Both the position numbers and the translations under genes were made by a program. From positions 1 through 19,725 of the forward strand of contig DIFE01000008.1 of assembly GCA_002418985.1 (NCBI GenBank): a DNA stretch of 19,725 bases. The letters are read 5' to 3'. Under the pieces are notes generated by a model, which saw nothing but the letters and a program-made list of their open reading frames with translations, made no database searches and had not been told where the DNA came from. This document shows, piece by piece, positions 7,481 through 14,572 of this stretch. Each line of letters begins with the position of its first letter. Position 1 is the first letter of the stretch. This DNA is from Deltaproteobacteria bacterium UBA5756 (GTDB lineage Bacteria > Desulfobacterota > Syntrophorhabdia > Syntrophorhabdales > Syntrophorhabdaceae).

Positions 7481-8632
7481 CTATCTCGATTGCTGTCTCG
7501 CTATACCCTGATAGCCCCTGATCTTCCCGTCAACACCACGCAACGGTGTTCCGTTGAGAAGGCACTCCATCACCGTTCCATCTTTTTTCTTCAATTTTAC
7601 CGCAAAATCTTCGACAAAACCCTCTTCCTCGACCTCTTTCATATACTTTATGCACTCGTCCTTGTTTACATATGTATCAATAGCACGCAATCCATCTATC
7701 TCGTCATTCTTATAGTCAAACAGCTTCAGAAAAGAGCGGTTCACATCGGTAAGCCTTCCCTCATTATCAGTAATAAATATGGCATCTCTTGACTCCTCGA
7801 AAAGTCTCCTGTATTTCTCTTCGCTTTCTATAAGTGCATGTTCCGATTGGACACGTTTCGTAATATCGAGCATGACGCCGAGGACTCCCACTATTTGACC
7901 GCCCTCCCGTATCGGTGTCGTGCTGATATGGGCCCACGCGATTTCGTCAGCGGCTTTGAGAAAGGAGAACTCGTATGGCGCTACCTGTTGTTCCCCGCGC
8001 ACCGTCGCCTGGAAATGTTCCCGAACCGTATCTCTTTCCTGCGGCCGCACCACATCAAACAAGCTTTTCCCCACGTACCACTCCCGTGGATATCCTGATC
8101 TTTTCACTATTACATCATTGACAAAGGTAAATCGTCCCTCCGGATCAAACGTGAAAACTCCGTAATGCATGTTCTTTAAGACAGCCCTGAAGCCTGGGTC
8201 GCTCTTCTCAAGGGATTCTTCTTCTCTTTTGAAATCGGTAATGTCCTCGGATGCCACTACTGCGTGGGTAACGTAGCCTGCCTGATTGAAGTACGGTGAA
8301 TAGGTAACGCGGTAAAATTTTGCTTCCTCGCCGGGAAATTCCAGCCAGTTTTCATATCGCACGACATTGCCGGAAAAACACTGGTCCAGATGTTTCCTGA
8401 TAAACTTGAAGCTTGTCTCACCCCAGATCTGGGCGACTGAATTGCCAACGACTTCTTTTCTGGTCCTTCCATGGTCCCTGCAATAAGTCTCACTCGCAAA
8501 TTCATACACATACGACTTGTTGATGAGTGTCATGGAATCGATAAATGGATTTGTTTCATGTTCAGTCCTGGTTCTCTCTTTTTTTTGAGCCGATTCCGTT
8601 TGTTGCTGTTTCGTCCTCTTCGTGTCTTCCAT
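7481..8632 (-). CDS. Triple-PAS sensor protein without an output domain
   Basis: Predicted cytoplasmic sensor of 383 residues. After a charged, glutamine-rich N-terminus come three PAS domains: about 30-135 (ending 'VVASEDITDFKREEE'), 146-260 ('NMHYGVFTFDPEGRFTFVN' to 'GVMLDITKR') and 270-380 ('SRDAIFITDNEGRLTDVN' to 'GYQGIARQQSR'). No transmembrane segment and no kinase, GGDEF or effector domain is present. The last PAS stops where relatives read '-ARDITERK' and continue, so the C-terminus may have been cut off. The ATG at 8632 follows AAAAGGGGAA; an upstream ATG at 8665 has no ribosome site. It may work as a ligand-binding adaptor or be a truncated kinase. Confidence 0.8.
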   Translation of the reverse strand: MEDTKRTKQQQTESAQKKERTRTEHETNPFIDSMTLINKSYVYEFASETYCRDHGRTRKEVVGNSVAQIWGETSFKFIRKHLDQCFSGNVVRYENWLEFPGEEAKFYRVTYSPYFNQAGYVTHAVVASEDITDFKREEESLEKSDPGFRAVLKNMHYGVFTFDPEGRFTFVNDVIVKRSGYPREWYVGKSLFDVVRPQERDTVREHFQATVRGEQQVAPYEFSFLKAADEIAWAHISTTPIREGGQIVGVLGVMLDITKRVQSEHALIESEEKYRRLFEESRDAIFITDNEGRLTDVNRSFLKLFDYKNDEIDGLRAIDTYVNKDECIKYMKEVEEEGFVEDFAVKLKKKDGTVMECLLNGTPLRGVDGKIRGYQGIARQQSR

Positions 8633-9030
8633 TCGTTCCCCTTTTGATTTTGATATGGCTGACATAGGTACACGAAAGCACCGGAATACAACCTGCGATG
8701 GAATACATAAAAGCCCAGGGAATGAGTCGCAGCGAACAGCTCAGCTTGTGATGTCTATACCCCCCTTTTTTCAGTTAATTATGTGGTGTTGTTACGGCTT
8801 GTACGGCTATCTATTTTTTGAGGATACCACCTCGTCCGAAAAAAACACAACATTAAAAAATGATCAGATAAAAGCATCATTATGACAGCCTGCGCGGCTG
8901 CAGCAAAAAACAACAGCTTGACCAGTATGGCTGCGCGAAATTGAAATATTTAAGGGCTCCGTCAAAGGGGTCCAAATCCAGTCGATGAATCGTCCGTTCC
9001 ATGATATAGTGAAGCCAGCAGGTTGTAAAC
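8633..9030. other. Divergent intergenic region
   Basis: About 400 bp between divergently read genes. It includes an AT-rich part (8757-8880) with several short A and T runs, where promoters for one or both genes probably sit. I could not single out a convincing -35/-10 pair, sigma-54 site or RNA gene. Confidence 0.4.
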
Positions 9031-9351
9031 ATGAACGAAGAAAGGGGTAGATTTCTCACAGAAGCAGCGGGCTGGTGCCGGCACGACTTTGATCCGGACA
9101 AGCACGTAAACACCTATTCACTCGATGCATACGTATGTAATAAATGTAAGGGCTTTATCCTGGGTAACAACGATTTTTCACAGGAAGAGGATTTTTCAAG
9201 ACTGTTGACCTGGGTCACGAACCAGGAGCAGCTTCGGGAATTTCGCGCCCGTTTTGACGAGCGGAATTTTACCGACGCCGGGAACGGGCCATCGTCCAGA
9301 GAAGATTTCGCGAACCAATTATGCCTGCTTTTGAAGAGCCGATCAGCTTAA
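9031..9351 (+). CDS. Hypothetical 106-residue protein with a possible zinc site
   Basis: Not assigned to a family. Near the N-terminus C16-x-H18 and C36-x2-C39 ('WCRHDF', 'YVCNKCKGF') could bind one metal ion, giving a small zinc-finger-like knuckle. The remainder is charged and probably helical, with 'FSRLLTWVTNQEQLREFRARF' as an amphipathic stretch. The arrangement recalls small phage-type proteins with a WC-H...CxxC start, but that is only a resemblance. AGGT lies about 8 nt before the ATG. The stop is 7 bp from the convergent J-domain gene end. Confidence 0.6.
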   Translation: MNEERGRFLTEAAGWCRHDFDPDKHVNTYSLDAYVCNKCKGFILGNNDFSQEEDFSRLLTWVTNQEQLREFRARFDERNFTDAGNGPSSREDFANQLCLLLKSRSA

Positions 9352-9358
9352 ATGGCCG

Positions 9359-10168
9359 CTATCTCTTAACAACATCCATTTTCTTTTTAAGAAGACTTTT
9401 GATTGTCTGCAAGAAAGGTCTGGCGATCTCCACTTTCAAATAGAGGTCTCCGGGTGCAAAAGACGGTTGATCCTGGACTCCCAGTCCTCGCAGACGGATC
9501 ATCTGCCCATCGGTGACACCGGGAGGGACTGTAATGAGAATATTCCTACCGTTGCCTTTATCAGTATAAGGCACTTTTCCCCCATTCTTCGCCTGGGCAG
9601 GGGTGAGCCGCAATGAATCATATCTGTCCCTGGCCCCGACACCCGTCATTCTCTTCAGGGCATATCCTGCCAGCTTGCCCAGAAGGCGTGAAAACATCCC
9701 CTGCCCCGCACCATGATCAAAGGCATTCTTGTTCATGCGGCCGGTGAATATAAAACCCCGCCCGAAAAGACCGCCTTGCCTGAATTGAAAGGTCTGGTAG
9801 CCGGAGCCATAGACCTCTTTGAAGATATCCTCAAAGCCCCTGAAACCGAACGACCGCGAGATTTCCTCGAATATCTGGTTAATGTCGGATCCTCTGAAAA
9901 TATCATTTTCGGAATAGCCTTCCCGGAACCTGTCATAGGCGGAATAACCGTAGGTCTCTTTGAGGCTGTCATATCGCTGCCTTTTTGTCGGATCGGATAG
10001 AACCGCATACGCCTCGTTTATGCTTTTCATATGTTCGACCGCACCGGAATCTCCGGAATTCCTGTCCGGGTGATATTGAAATGCGAGCCTGCGGTAGGCC
10101 TCCTTTATCTCCCTGGGCGTGGCCTGAATGTCTATTTCGAGAATTTGATAATAGTCTTTTTGATCCAT
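9359..10168 (-). CDS. J-domain co-chaperone (DnaJ/CbpA-like, no zinc finger)
   Basis: Cytoplasmic Hsp40 of 269 residues that would stimulate DnaK ATPase activity. The J domain covers about 4-70 with the HPD motif at 33-35. A Gly/Phe/Arg-rich linker follows (about 75-170). The C-terminal part ('GKVPYTDKGNGRNILITVPPGVTDGQMIRLRGLG', 'GDLYLKVEI') is one DnaJ C-terminal substrate-binding subdomain; the cysteine zinc-finger is absent. It is shorter than CbpA (about 300) and appears to have only one clear C-terminal subdomain. GGCAGGAA precedes the ATG at 10168; a longer frame to 10240 lacks support. No dnaK or grpE is adjacent. Confidence 0.85.
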   Translation of the reverse strand: MDQKDYYQILEIDIQATPREIKEAYRRLAFQYHPDRNSGDSGAVEHMKSINEAYAVLSDPTKRQRYDSLKETYGYSAYDRFREGYSENDIFRGSDINQIFEEISRSFGFRGFEDIFKEVYGSGYQTFQFRQGGLFGRGFIFTGRMNKNAFDHGAGQGMFSRLLGKLAGYALKRMTGVGARDRYDSLRLTPAQAKNGGKVPYTDKGNGRNILITVPPGVTDGQMIRLRGLGVQDQPSFAPGDLYLKVEIARPFLQTIKSLLKKKMDVVKR

Positions 10169-10194
10169 GTTCTTCCTGCCCTGAAAATTTTTCA

Positions 10195-10224
10195 AGTATA
10201 CTCCAATTCTGATCCCGCGAGCAA
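10195..10224 (-). promoter_or_regulatory. Possible promoter of the J-domain gene
   Basis: On the minus strand TTGCTC (10219-10224), an 18-bp spacer and TATACT (10195-10200, five of six) stand about 30 nt before the ATG. The -35 is poor. It looks vegetative rather than heat-shock type. Confidence 0.4.
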
Positions 10225-10324
10225 ACGTCGCCAGGAGCATATCCCATTCCGGACCATCTGCACTTATTAGTTCCCCTGGCCCCCTGCCCGATGGGTGGCC
10301 GGATGGAGCGAAATACGCATTTTC

Positions 10325-10353
10325 TTGAAACGAGCGGACAATTCCATTATGAT
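10325..10353 (+). promoter_or_regulatory. Predicted promoter of the glycerol dehydrogenase-family gene
   Basis: TTGAAA (10325-10330), exactly 17 bp, then TATGAT (10348-10353); each box matches five of six consensus positions. Transcription would start near 10360, about 68 nt before the ATG. Confidence 0.6.
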
Positions 10354-10427
10354 AGCATCAGCAACCGACAACGCCTTAAGAACAGAATAACCCATACAAA
10401 CAGACATCACCCCTGGGAGGACAGGAA

Positions 10428-11606
10428 ATGAGAAATCCGGAAACTCTCGACCCCAATCTGACATATCAAAGACTGCCGGATGGCAAAAATCCCGTGCAAC
10501 TCTTTGTATCCCCATCACAATACATCCAGGGACACGGTGTTATCAATCTTCTTGGTGAGTATTTGTCGCTGTGCCTTACGGGCCGTGCGGGCGTGCTCAT
10601 TACCCCCGGACGGGATGCCGCCCTTTCGGGCATCATCAGCAGGAGCCTGAACGCCGCCGGATTTGGAGCAGAAAAGGCAGTCTTTCAGGGTGAATCGACG
10701 CTGGAAGAGGCAAAGAGGATTGTCACCTTTTTTGAAGGCTCGGGTTCGGGCATATGTGCCCTCATCGGCGTCGGCGGAGGTAAATGTCTCGATACCGCCA
10801 GAATGGCGGCGTCAAGGCTTGGTGTGCCTGTCATAACAATCCCCACCACCGCTTCGACAGATGCGCCGACAGCGGCACACTCCGTTGTGTACGATAAGAA
10901 TGGGGTATTTCAGCACGTGGAATTCTGCGCTACAAATCCCCTGATGGTTTTGGTCGACCTTGACATGATCTCCGCCGCCCCACCCAGATATATCGTAGCC
11001 GGCATGGGAGATGCTTTTTCCACGTTCTACGAGGCGCGATGCTGTATGGAAAACCCGGCGGCGAGAACAGCGAGGGGGGCAAGACCGACCATGGCGGCCC
11101 TTGCCATCGCCCGGCAGTGCCGTGACCTGCTTCTCGAGTACGGCAGCGCAGCACTGGACGAAGTCAGAAACAATCGGGCCGGGCAGGCACTCGGCCGCGT
11201 CGTCGAAGCCAACATCCTTCTTTCCGGGCTCGGGTTCGAAAGCGGCGGGCTTGCAGGAGCGCACGGCGTGGCGCAAGGGTTGACGGCCTCACGTGAACTG
11301 CACACAAACTGCCTTCACGGAGAGTTGGTGGCAATCGGCGTTATGACGCAGCTCATCATGGAAAAACACATGGATGAAGCCGCGCAGGCGGCCCGGTTCT
11401 TCAAAGACGTGGGTCTTCCGCTCCATCTCGCCCAACTGGGTTTTGACCCCCTGCAGCGAGGATCTGAACTGGACGATATCGTTCAGCACAGCCTGGACGT
11501 ATTCTTCATTCGGTATGAACCTTTCGCATTGACGCACGGTCTCCTGAAAACAGCAATCCTTGAAGCGAACGACTTCGGCAAGACAATGGAAAGAGATCTG
11601 AACTGA
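10428..11606 (+). CDS. Glycerol dehydrogenase-family NAD-dependent polyol/alcohol dehydrogenase
   Basis: Group III metal-dependent (iron/zinc) alcohol dehydrogenase closest to GldA, which oxidises glycerol or 1,2-diols with NAD+ in the cytoplasm. Seen: the NAD-binding 'GVGGGKCLDTAR' (about 114-125), the 'TIPTTASTDAPTAA' loop (137-150), and the metal ligands D195 ('GMGDAF'), H279 ('GAHG') and H297 ('LHGEL'). At 392 residues it is somewhat longer than E. coli GldA (367), with an extended N-terminus. GGGAGGACAGGAA precedes the ATG. It stands alone with its own promoter; no dihydroxyacetone kinase is nearby, so the true substrate is open. Confidence 0.85.
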   Translation: MRNPETLDPNLTYQRLPDGKNPVQLFVSPSQYIQGHGVINLLGEYLSLCLTGRAGVLITPGRDAALSGIISRSLNAAGFGAEKAVFQGESTLEEAKRIVTFFEGSGSGICALIGVGGGKCLDTARMAASRLGVPVITIPTTASTDAPTAAHSVVYDKNGVFQHVEFCATNPLMVLVDLDMISAAPPRYIVAGMGDAFSTFYEARCCMENPAARTARGARPTMAALAIARQCRDLLLEYGSAALDEVRNNRAGQALGRVVEANILLSGLGFESGGLAGAHGVAQGLTASRELHTNCLHGELVAIGVMTQLIMEKHMDEAAQAARFFKDVGLPLHLAQLGFDPLQRGSELDDIVQHSLDVFFIRYEPFALTHGLLKTAILEANDFGKTMERDLN

Positions 11607-11692
11607 TTTGAGAAGTCTGAAGAACAGGGTTATTGGTTTTGCGTGATCTACATTTCCCTGGTTGTTATCGTGATTTCAGCCGACTCATTGCA

Positions 11693-11992
11693 TTAGTCTG
11701 CCATAAGCACCGCACGAAGGGCAAGCGGTGAGAGCCCTTCCACCACCTCGTCGTCGGTATTCAGTCCGCAGGCCCCGCCTGGCCTCGCCACCTGATGATG
11801 GACCTTTCCGTCATCACTTTCCACGTAGAGAATGCCTTCCTTATTTGCAATCCCGACGTTGCTGCCATGCGTATGTGAGGTGCGGGCAAGAAAAAATTCC
11901 CTTCCGTCTTCCACAACCGTATACATATTGACAGTCCCCGATACATTACCCATCAATATTCTCGAACCTGTTTTTTTGATCCTTATCTCCAT
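11693..11992 (-). CDS. Hypothetical 99-residue protein downstream of vapC
   Basis: No family recognised. It is short and probably beta-rich ('RILMGNVSGTVNMYTVV', 'EFFLARTSHTHGS', 'ILYVESDDGKVHHQVA') with no signal peptide or membrane segment. Its start is 13 nt after the vapC stop on the same strand, so it is likely transcribed with the toxin-antitoxin pair. The ribosome site is weak (GTGAG). Whether it takes part in the system or is a passenger cannot be told from sequence. Confidence 0.6.
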   Translation of the reverse strand: MEIRIKKTGSRILMGNVSGTVNMYTVVEDGREFFLARTSHTHGSNVGIANKEGILYVESDDGKVHHQVARPGGACGLNTDDEVVEGLSPLALRAVLMAD

Positions 11993-12005
11993 TTCAAACT
12001 CACAA

Positions 12006-12368
12006 TCACTCTTTATGCATGCAATTCAGCTTGTCGGAAAACTGCTTCAGCTTTTTGTCAAATGTCCATAGCGAAAATCCGGTTAGTACGGCCGAGGCAA
12101 GGAGATGAACATCTACGTACCCCAATCCCTGTCCCTGGAGTTTATGATTCTCAATGAAACGGATTACTTCATGATGATCCACAGATAGACCCGTCGGCAG
12201 GTTTTCGAGAAGCGAGATTATCGTCACTCCGTTCCCGAGATTGCCGCAGGCTAATTCTCCAATGATAAACGGATGACAGGCAACGTGAGCGTTATTAAGA
12301 AGATCAACGAGAGGCGTATTGTTCTCGCGCAAGTGAGAAACCCAAACCGATGTATCGACGAGAACCAT
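12006..12368 (-). CDS. vapC: VapC-type PIN-domain ribonuclease toxin
   Basis: Toxin of a type II toxin-antitoxin pair; PIN-domain endoribonucleases of this family cut tRNA or rRNA when freed from the antitoxin. The 120-residue protein has the four acidic metal-binding positions: D5 ('LVDTSVW'), E38 ('IGELACG'), D86 ('YVDVHLL') and D104 ('WTFDKKL'). Its start is one base after the antitoxin stop (TAA-A-ATG), the usual coupled arrangement. The active site looks intact. Confidence 0.9.
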   Translation of the reverse strand: MVLVDTSVWVSHLRENNTPLVDLLNNAHVACHPFIIGELACGNLGNGVTIISLLENLPTGLSVDHHEVIRFIENHKLQGQGLGYVDVHLLASAVLTGFSLWTFDKKLKQFSDKLNCMHKE

Positions 12369-12369
12369 T

Positions 12370-12561
12370 TTACGATGTGCGCCTTCTCGGTATTGTCTTT
12401 AGTTTCTTTTCCGTTCCTCCAAGCCTGGCAAGCCTTTTCCCGCTTTCCCTGGCAATAAGCGCTTCAAGCCCAAGCTTCACTATTTTCGTCTTTTCTTTAA
12501 CGCCCGTCATTCTTGAGGCCCTATCCATCAAATCATCATCAATATTCAGGGTTGTCCTCAT
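12370..12561 (-). CDS. vapB: VapB-type ribbon-helix-helix antitoxin
   Basis: 63-residue antitoxin. The start 'MRTTLNIDDDLMDRASRMTG' is the ribbon-helix-helix DNA-binding fold of VapB proteins; the helix 'KTKIVKLGLEALIARESGKRLARLGG' follows, with a basic tail that should bind the VapC active site. As a complex it would autoregulate from the palindrome upstream. GGTGAGGTGAC precedes the ATG. Confidence 0.88.
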   Translation of the reverse strand: MRTTLNIDDDLMDRASRMTGVKEKTKIVKLGLEALIARESGKRLARLGGTEKKLKTIPRRRTS

Positions 12562-12579
12562 GCGTCACCTCACCATATG

Positions 12580-12610
12580 ATATGCATCAGTATGCCTGTT
12601 CCATGCATAT
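12580..12610. promoter_or_regulatory. Inverted-repeat operator of vapBC
   Basis: ATATGCAT (12580-12587) and ATGCATAT (12603-12610) form a perfect 8-bp inverted repeat across 15 bp. It lies in the vapB promoter and covers the -10 region and spacer, the usual place for VapBC autorepression. Confidence 0.6.
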
Positions 12611-12617
12611 CTGTCAA
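12589..12617 (-). promoter_or_regulatory. Predicted promoter of vapBC
   Basis: On the minus strand a perfect TTGACA (12612-12617), 17-bp spacer and CATACT (12589-12594, four of six) lie just upstream of vapB. The start would fall near 12582, about 20 nt before the ATG. Confidence 0.6.
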
Positions 12618-12787
12618 GAGGTGAAAAAAGCCCCTTAAACACCTTGATGTGCCTGTGCTGCCTGCGACTCCACGAAAACCCCCACGGATTTTTGCCTTGA
12701 CCGGGCGGGGCCTGGTACACTTAACTATACGTTGTGCGACCCCGCCTTAAGCGGTCGTATTTCGGAACAACGTGTGTAAGGAGACGC

Positions 12788-13198
12788 ATGGAAGGCTACC
12801 GGGAAACCGAGATGTGCGTGCGCTGCGGCGGGGGCTGCTGCCGGCGGCAGCCGGGCCACTGCTTGCCGTCAGAGTTCGAATCGGCGCAAGCCGTAAGGAA
12901 AGCGGTAGTCAGCGGCAAATACACTATTGTGCTGCTGCTGGACTCGCAGATGATGGCACGTGTGGTTCGACCGCATTACAAAGAACCCGCCCGGAGGGTA
13001 GGCTGCGTCTTCCTCCGGGCGGACGGCTGCGAACTACAGTTCGCGGACAGGCCTTATGGTTGCCGCATGTTGCGGCCGCGTCAGCGGGACGACGAGCTTT
13101 GCACACCCGAGGGAATCTCCATAGCGGAGGCGGCGGAAATGTGGGAGCAAAGCGGGTACCTGCCTCCGTTAAGCGCGTGCTCGATCCCCGGTCGATAA
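12788..13198 (+). CDS. YkgJ-family cysteine-cluster protein
   Basis: 136-residue protein of the YkgJ/FliB 'CxxCxxxCC' family, predicted to bind zinc or an iron-sulfur centre. The N-terminus has 'MCVRCGGGCC'; further on 'GCVFLRADGCELQFADRPYGCRMLRP' carries the second set (C-x8-C then RPxxCR) that defines the family. The biochemical role of these proteins is poorly known; some relatives methylate flagellin. AAGGAG precedes the ATG at 12788; a longer frame from 12734 would not fit. A weak promoter (TTGACC at 12697, TTAACT at 12721) lies upstream and a terminator follows. Confidence 0.78.
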   Translation: MEGYRETEMCVRCGGGCCRRQPGHCLPSEFESAQAVRKAVVSGKYTIVLLLDSQMMARVVRPHYKEPARRVGCVFLRADGCELQFADRPYGCRMLRPRQRDDELCTPEGISIAEAAEMWEQSGYLPPLSACSIPGR

Positions 13199-13228
13199 AC
13201 CTCCACAACTCGTTCAGCAATCGAAAAC

Positions 13229-13256
13229 GCCCTGAAGAATTCCGGGCACTTTTTTT
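13229..13256 (+). terminator. Rho-independent terminator after the YkgJ-like gene
   Basis: GCCCTGAA and TTCCGGGC pair (one mismatch) around a GAA loop, followed by AC and seven T residues, 31 nt after the stop. Confidence 0.7.
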
Positions 13257-13302
13257 CCTCTCACAAGTAATAGTCTCATAACTAATCCGAGAGGAGGAAT
13301 TC

Positions 13303-13581
13303 GTGGAAAAAGGTCGAGCCTTTCGTTCCATGCTTTTTGCGCTTTGGGCGGTTCTCCTATGCTTCATCGGGCTAAATCCCGTTGGCATGTTTCTATTCCT
13401 ATGGGTACTCGCTATTCCCGCGTGGGTGCTGGGATGCCTGGGACTTTACCATGGCATAAAGGCTATCGCGCTTCGTGAGCCGCATCGAGCTCTCGCAATC
13501 CTCGGCACCGGGATTTGCACCCTGGTTGTATTGTTACCCCTGTATCCATTTGTCTGGCAGTGGTATGTCCATCGGCCATGA
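13303..13581 (+). CDS. Small membrane protein, DUF4190-like
   Basis: 92 residues starting at GTG with a strong ribosome site (GAGAGGAGG). Almost the whole chain is hydrophobic: segments about 9-25, 27-49 and 64-85, with a short cytoplasmic-looking loop 'LYHGIKAIALREPHRALA' between the last two. This resembles DUF4190 proteins. Function unknown. The thiol-hydrolase-like gene begins 39 nt later on the same strand, so they are probably cotranscribed; a role as its membrane partner or immunity protein is speculative. Confidence 0.68.
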   Translation: MEKGRAFRSMLFALWAVLLCFIGLNPVGMFLFLWVLAIPAWVLGCLGLYHGIKAIALREPHRALAILGTGICTLVVLLPLYPFVWQWYVHRP

Positions 13582-13620
13582 TTTGCCGACAGACCGGCTA
13601 TAAAGAGAGGAGAGATGATT

Positions 13621-14169
13621 ATGGACGGCCATAAAGTACGCGTTTATTACGATTTGGAAGGAATACCGCACGCATGGGTTCAACTTTCGGCGCCCGACGG
13701 CACCACGAATACCAAAGGCTTTGCTCCAGCGGCATACTTGCCCGTATGGAAAGGGAGCGTCAACGATGATAAAGATCATCAATGGACCTTATACCGTGAA
13801 TATGACATAACCAAAACCCAGTACCAGGAAATGCAGCGTGTCATAGACAACTGGGAAGGCCGTGACCTGTCATATGTCTTTGGACAGCGTGACTGCCGCG
13901 ACCTGGTCCACGATGTGATGGCAAAACGTGGAGGGCATGAGGGTGCGGCCGGCTACATGTTTAACAGCCAGGCTAAGATTGCCTATACCGCAGAAGGAAG
14001 CGTCGCGATATTCAAAGAACTTGGAAATGACCGGAACCTGCTGGATGATATTTCGATGAAGATACGTTCCCAGGGTCCGGGTTGGGATCTCCTGGACGGA
14101 TTGGCAGCACAAGAAGCAATGGAAAGCGGCTATTGGCCGGGGCAATACGGTAATTCCCCGGGGATGTGA
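13621..14169 (+). CDS. Predicted permuted papain-like (NlpC/P60-type) thiol hydrolase
   Basis: 182 residues, no signal peptide. 'GIPHAWVQLSAPDGTTNTKGFAPA' (H17) is followed by a 'YDITKTQYQEMQRVIDNW' helix and then 'YVFGQRDCRDLVHDVMAKRG' (C92 at a helix start). A histidine before the cysteine, with this spacing, is the order of circularly permuted papain-like enzymes and matches the 'HAWV...NNCxDFV' pattern I know from RHS- and type VI-associated toxin domains. Such enzymes cleave peptide or acyl bonds; the actual substrate is unknown. The ATG at 13621 is preferred to 13615 because GGAG would be too close to the latter. The assignment is a pattern-based inference. Confidence 0.6.
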   Translation: MDGHKVRVYYDLEGIPHAWVQLSAPDGTTNTKGFAPAAYLPVWKGSVNDDKDHQWTLYREYDITKTQYQEMQRVIDNWEGRDLSYVFGQRDCRDLVHDVMAKRGGHEGAAGYMFNSQAKIAYTAEGSVAIFKELGNDRNLLDDISMKIRSQGPGWDLLDGLAAQEAMESGYWPGQYGNSPGM

Positions 14170-14198
14170 GAGACCGATTCCCTCGAACGGGGTTTGCA

Positions 14199-14217
14199 GG
14201 AATGGCGACGCCATTCC
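14199..14217 (+). terminator. Hairpin between convergent genes
   Basis: GGAATGGC and GCCATTCC pair perfectly around GAC, 30 nt after the hydrolase stop and 11 nt from the zinc-ribbon stop. A short pyrimidine run (CCTTCTACTTT) follows on the plus strand. It is probably a weak terminator. Confidence 0.45.
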
Positions 14218-14227
14218 CCTTCTACTT

Positions 14228-14398
14228 TCAGCCTGAGCCTGCCTTACTTTTGAGCACTAACCACGGCGGCAGGGGCTGAGCCACTCGTATCGCCACATTC
14301 CCGCTTTCGCAACCCGGGCATTTCGGCTCTCGCCTTTCGTCTTCGTCAATCCGGAAGGCACGACCGCAGTCCTTGCATTCGTACTCTTTACCAAACAT
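14228..14398 (-). CDS. Small zinc-ribbon protein (FmdB-like), 56 residues
   Basis: Found by hand translation. The 56-residue product starts 'MFGKEYECKDCGRAFRI' and continues 'PKCPGCESGNVAIRV': C8-x2-C11 and C27-x2-C30 are the two knuckles of a zinc ribbon, as in FmdB-type regulatory proteins. The start at 14398 has an excellent ribosome site (GGAGGT, 8 nt away). That site lies inside the end of a truncated dehydrogenase frame, with an 11-bp overlap between the two frames. It may be cotranscribed with that remnant from the promoter near 14570. Confidence 0.72.
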   Translation of the reverse strand: MFGKEYECKDCGRAFRIDEDERREPKCPGCESGNVAIRVAQPLPPWLVLKSKAGSG

Positions 14399-14507
14399 TT
14401 TCTCTCACCTCCATGACCACCCCGCTCTTTGCCAGACCCAGAGCCATTGCCTTCCCCACTCCCCGGCTGCCTCCCGTAACTATGGCAATCTTCCCATCAA
14501 GGCTCAT
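14388..14507 (-). pseudogene. Short-chain dehydrogenase/reductase N-terminal remnant (39 codons)
   Basis: Starting at 14507 after AGGGG, the frame reads MSLDGKIAIVTGGSRGVGKAMALGLAKSGV: the first strand and the TGxxxGxG nucleotide-binding loop of a classical short-chain dehydrogenase. Homology stops at about residue 31 and the frame ends at residue 39 inside the zinc-ribbon gene. The remaining 200 or so residues, including the YxxxK active site, are gone. It looks like a deletion that joined the SDR start to the ribosome site of the next gene. Confidence 0.72.
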
Positions 14508-14528
14508 CTCGAATCCCCTTCGTTCTTT

Positions 14529-14569
14529 TAATAGGTCCTATACGACCTATTGGCCTATAGGACCTATTA
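14529..14569. promoter_or_regulatory. Perfect 14-bp inverted repeat, probable operator
   Basis: TAATAGGTCCTATA (14529-14542) and TATAGGACCTATTA (14556-14569) are exact inverse complements around 13 bp. A perfect -10 TATAAT (minus strand, 14566-14571) overlaps its right arm, so the repeat would cover the transcription start of the SDR/zinc-ribbon unit. No matching -35 is visible, which suggests an activator or an alternative binding mode. Confidence 0.55.
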
Positions 14570-14572
14570 TAA

